A DNA stretch of 64,000 nt from Ulvibacter litoralis (lineage in GTDB: Bacteria; Bacteroidota; Bacteroidia; Flavobacteriales; Flavobacteriaceae), in NCBI RefSeq assembly GCF_900102055.1, contig NZ_FNBA01000002.1, positions 186,001-250,000 on the forward strand, read 5' to 3'. The notes under the pieces were generated by a model. That model was not told where the DNA came from. It saw only the letters and a program-made list of their open reading frames with translations, and searched no databases. A program made the translations under genes and the position numbers. Positions 62,748-64,000 of this stretch are shown piece by piece. Within the stretch, counting starts at the first letter, position 1. Each line of letters opens with the position of its first letter.

Positions 62748-64000
62748 ATGAATATTCCTGAAACAAAAAATCCTCGTATTGTTGTTATTGGTGGCGGATT
62801 TGGAGGTATTTCTTTTCTAAATCAATTGCGATCTATAGAAGCTCAAATTGTTCTTTTTGACCGTCATAATTACCACACCTTTCAGCCGTTGTTGTATCAG
62901 GTTTCTACTGCAGGACTAGAACCCGATTCTATTGCATATCCACTTCGGAAAGTGTTTCGGAAAAACAGAGATTTTCATTTTCGAATGGCAGAAGTAAATA
63001 ACATTGATACCGCTTCAAAAACCATTGAGACCTCTATCGGAAATCTATCGTTTGATTATTTAGTGATTGCTACGGGGACGCGGACAAATTTCTTCGGAAA
63101 TAAAAACATTGAAGCGAATAGTATGCCAATGAAAACGGTTCCGCAGGCATTAGACATTCGGAGTTTGATTCTTCAAAACATAGAAAAAGCAGATCGCATT
63201 ACTTCTGAAGCTGAACGGAGACGTTTACTAAATTTTGTAATCGCAGGAGCAGGCCCAACGGGCGTAGAATTAGCAGGTGCTTTGGCGGAGTTCCGAAAAG
63301 GAATTTTAAAAAATGATTACCCAGAGCTTGACGAAAACGAAATGCAAGTCCACCTTATTGAAGGTTCCGATCGCGTATTGGCGCCAATGAGTCCGCAAGC
63401 CTCTAAAAAATCATTACAGTTTTTACTCAACCTTGGAGTTAAAGTTCACTTAAACACCTTAGTAAAAGATTACGACGGAACAACAGTCATTACTGAATCT
63501 GAAAATTTTGACACCGCAACTTTTATTTGGGCGGCAGGAGTAACAGGAGCTCCAGTTTCGGGGCTTGATGGGGATGCTTTATTGCCTAGAGCCAATCGCT
63601 ATAAAGTGAATGAGTTTAACGAGATTGAAGGGTTTAAAGGCTATTATGCACTTGGGGATATTGCGTTAATGGAAACGAAAGACTATCCTAAAGGACACCC
63701 TCAAGTGGCGCAACCTGCGATTCAACAAGGGAGACGATTGGGGAAAAATATGAAACGATTGTTAGCAGGGAAATCAATGGAACCCTTTTCCTATTTCGAT
63801 AAAGGAACCATGGCGACCATTGGACGTAACAAAGCCGTTTGTGATGTTAAAAAGATGCACTTTGCAGGTGCCTTTGCTTGGTTTTTATGGATGTTTGTAC
63901 ACCTTTGGTTTTTGGTAGGCTTCCGAAATCGAGTGGTTACTTTCTTTAATTGGACCTATAATTATATCAATTACGACCGTGCGGCACGCTTAATTATTCG
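62748..64000 (+). CDS. NDH-2-like NADH:quinone oxidoreductase (3' end cut by window edge)
   Basis: The frame is open for 417 codons to the edge. It has two nucleotide-binding folds: FAD (VVIGGGFGGISFLNQL) and NADH (FVIAGAGPTGVELAGALAEF), plus LALGDI-type FAD contact in YYALGDIALM and AQPAIQQGRRLGKN. The C-terminal hydrophobic part (FAGAFAWFLWMFVHLWFLVG) is the membrane-binding end. It oxidises NADH and reduces quinone without proton pumping. It starts at ATG 62748; an ATG at 62741 is out of frame. Confidence 0.93.
   Translation, partial: MNIPETKNPRIVVIGGGFGGISFLNQLRSIEAQIVLFDRHNYHTFQPLLYQVSTAGLEPDSIAYPLRKVFRKNRDFHFRMAEVNNIDTASKTIETSIGNLSFDYLVIATGTRTNFFGNKNIEANSMPMKTVPQALDIRSLILQNIEKADRITSEAERRRLLNFVIAGAGPTGVELAGALAEFRKGILKNDYPELDENEMQVHLIEGSDRVLAPMSPQASKKSLQFLLNLGVKVHLNTLVKDYDGTTVITESENFDTATFIWAAGVTGAPVSGLDGDALLPRANRYKVNEFNEIEGFKGYYALGDIALMETKDYPKGHPQVAQPAIQQGRRLGKNMKRLLAGKSMEPFSYFDKGTMATIGRNKAVCDVKKMHFAGAFAWFLWMFVHLWFLVGFRNRVVTFFNWTYNYINYDRAARLII

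Noticed and set aside
1-64000. CRISPR arrays, tRNA or rRNA genes, prophage
   Set aside because: No regularly spaced repeats, no cloverleaf sequences and no phage structural or integrase genes were seen on either strand.

Overview
The window is about 64 kb of AT-rich DNA (roughly 36 % GC by eye) from a member of the Bacteroidota, most likely a marine-type Flavobacteriaceae. The evidence is two proteins with C-terminal type IX secretion sorting domains, Bacteroidota-style promoters (TAnnTTTG at -7) in place of strong Shine-Dalgarno sites, and many Bacteroidota families (GIN/DUF2807, DUF6134, YwqK-type MORN lipoproteins, YHYH proteins, DUF4212 with ActP, MbnP/MbnH). I see no rRNA, tRNA, CRISPR array, prophage or intact insertion sequence. 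The two window edges cut a DnaJ-like gene (left) and an NDH-2-like oxidoreductase gene (right).

1-10.1 kb is a stress island. A soluble multi-PAS/GAF histidine kinase is co-transcribed with an unusual response regulator: a receiver domain followed by a cyclic-nucleotide-binding-like domain and a Crp-type helix-turn-helix. Around this pair, six transcription starts (sigma-like gene plus dnaJ-like gene, a 163-aa unknown, patatin, DUF6134, peroxiredoxin plus YceI, Hsp20) share the palindrome TGAC-N4-GTCA. In every case a -7-like element lies exactly 22 bp downstream, the geometry of class II Crp/Fnr activation. I read this as a local regulon of that two-component system, similar in logic to dormancy or hypoxia regulons. 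It is the best candidate in the window for an undescribed system.

10.2-18.5 kb holds a flavodoxin-like oxidoreductase, a 1773-aa protein with two lipase-like alpha/beta hydrolase domains, an M17-N/macro-like domain and a CHAT caspase-like protease, then DUF427, MsrA and a small EF-hand protein. 18.6-24.1 kb is a probable copper-handling locus: SCO1, a MORN lipoprotein, two YHYH proteins and an MbnP/MbnH 'metallo-mystery pair'.

24.2-35.5 kb is an acetate/propionate scavenging locus: two acyl-CoA synthetases, an orphan receiver, a symporter-fused (CrbS/CbrA-like) histidine kinase, an ActP symporter with its DUF4212 subunit, an outer-membrane porin, and a zinc-ribbon/HTH protein related to the N-terminal half of IS1 transposases. 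35.8-43.7 kb has thioredoxin reductase, a TPR-AraC membrane regulator with an HTH-less relative, and a large type IX-secreted adhesin-like protein.

43.7-51.4 kb holds secreted proteins, a PadR/PspC/GIN/DUF4870 envelope operon, OxyR and small proteins. 51.5-58.4 kb is the MoxR-DUF58-DUF4350-DUF4129-SpoIIM operon, divergent from RDD. The right end has a TRIC-like channel, a cyclophilin lipoprotein and a CoA pyrophosphatase whose start codons overlap head to head, an acyltransferase, an ECF sigma factor with a membrane partner, and the NDH-2-like gene. Across the whole window the octamer TTCCGAAG and its complement are strikingly over-represented.
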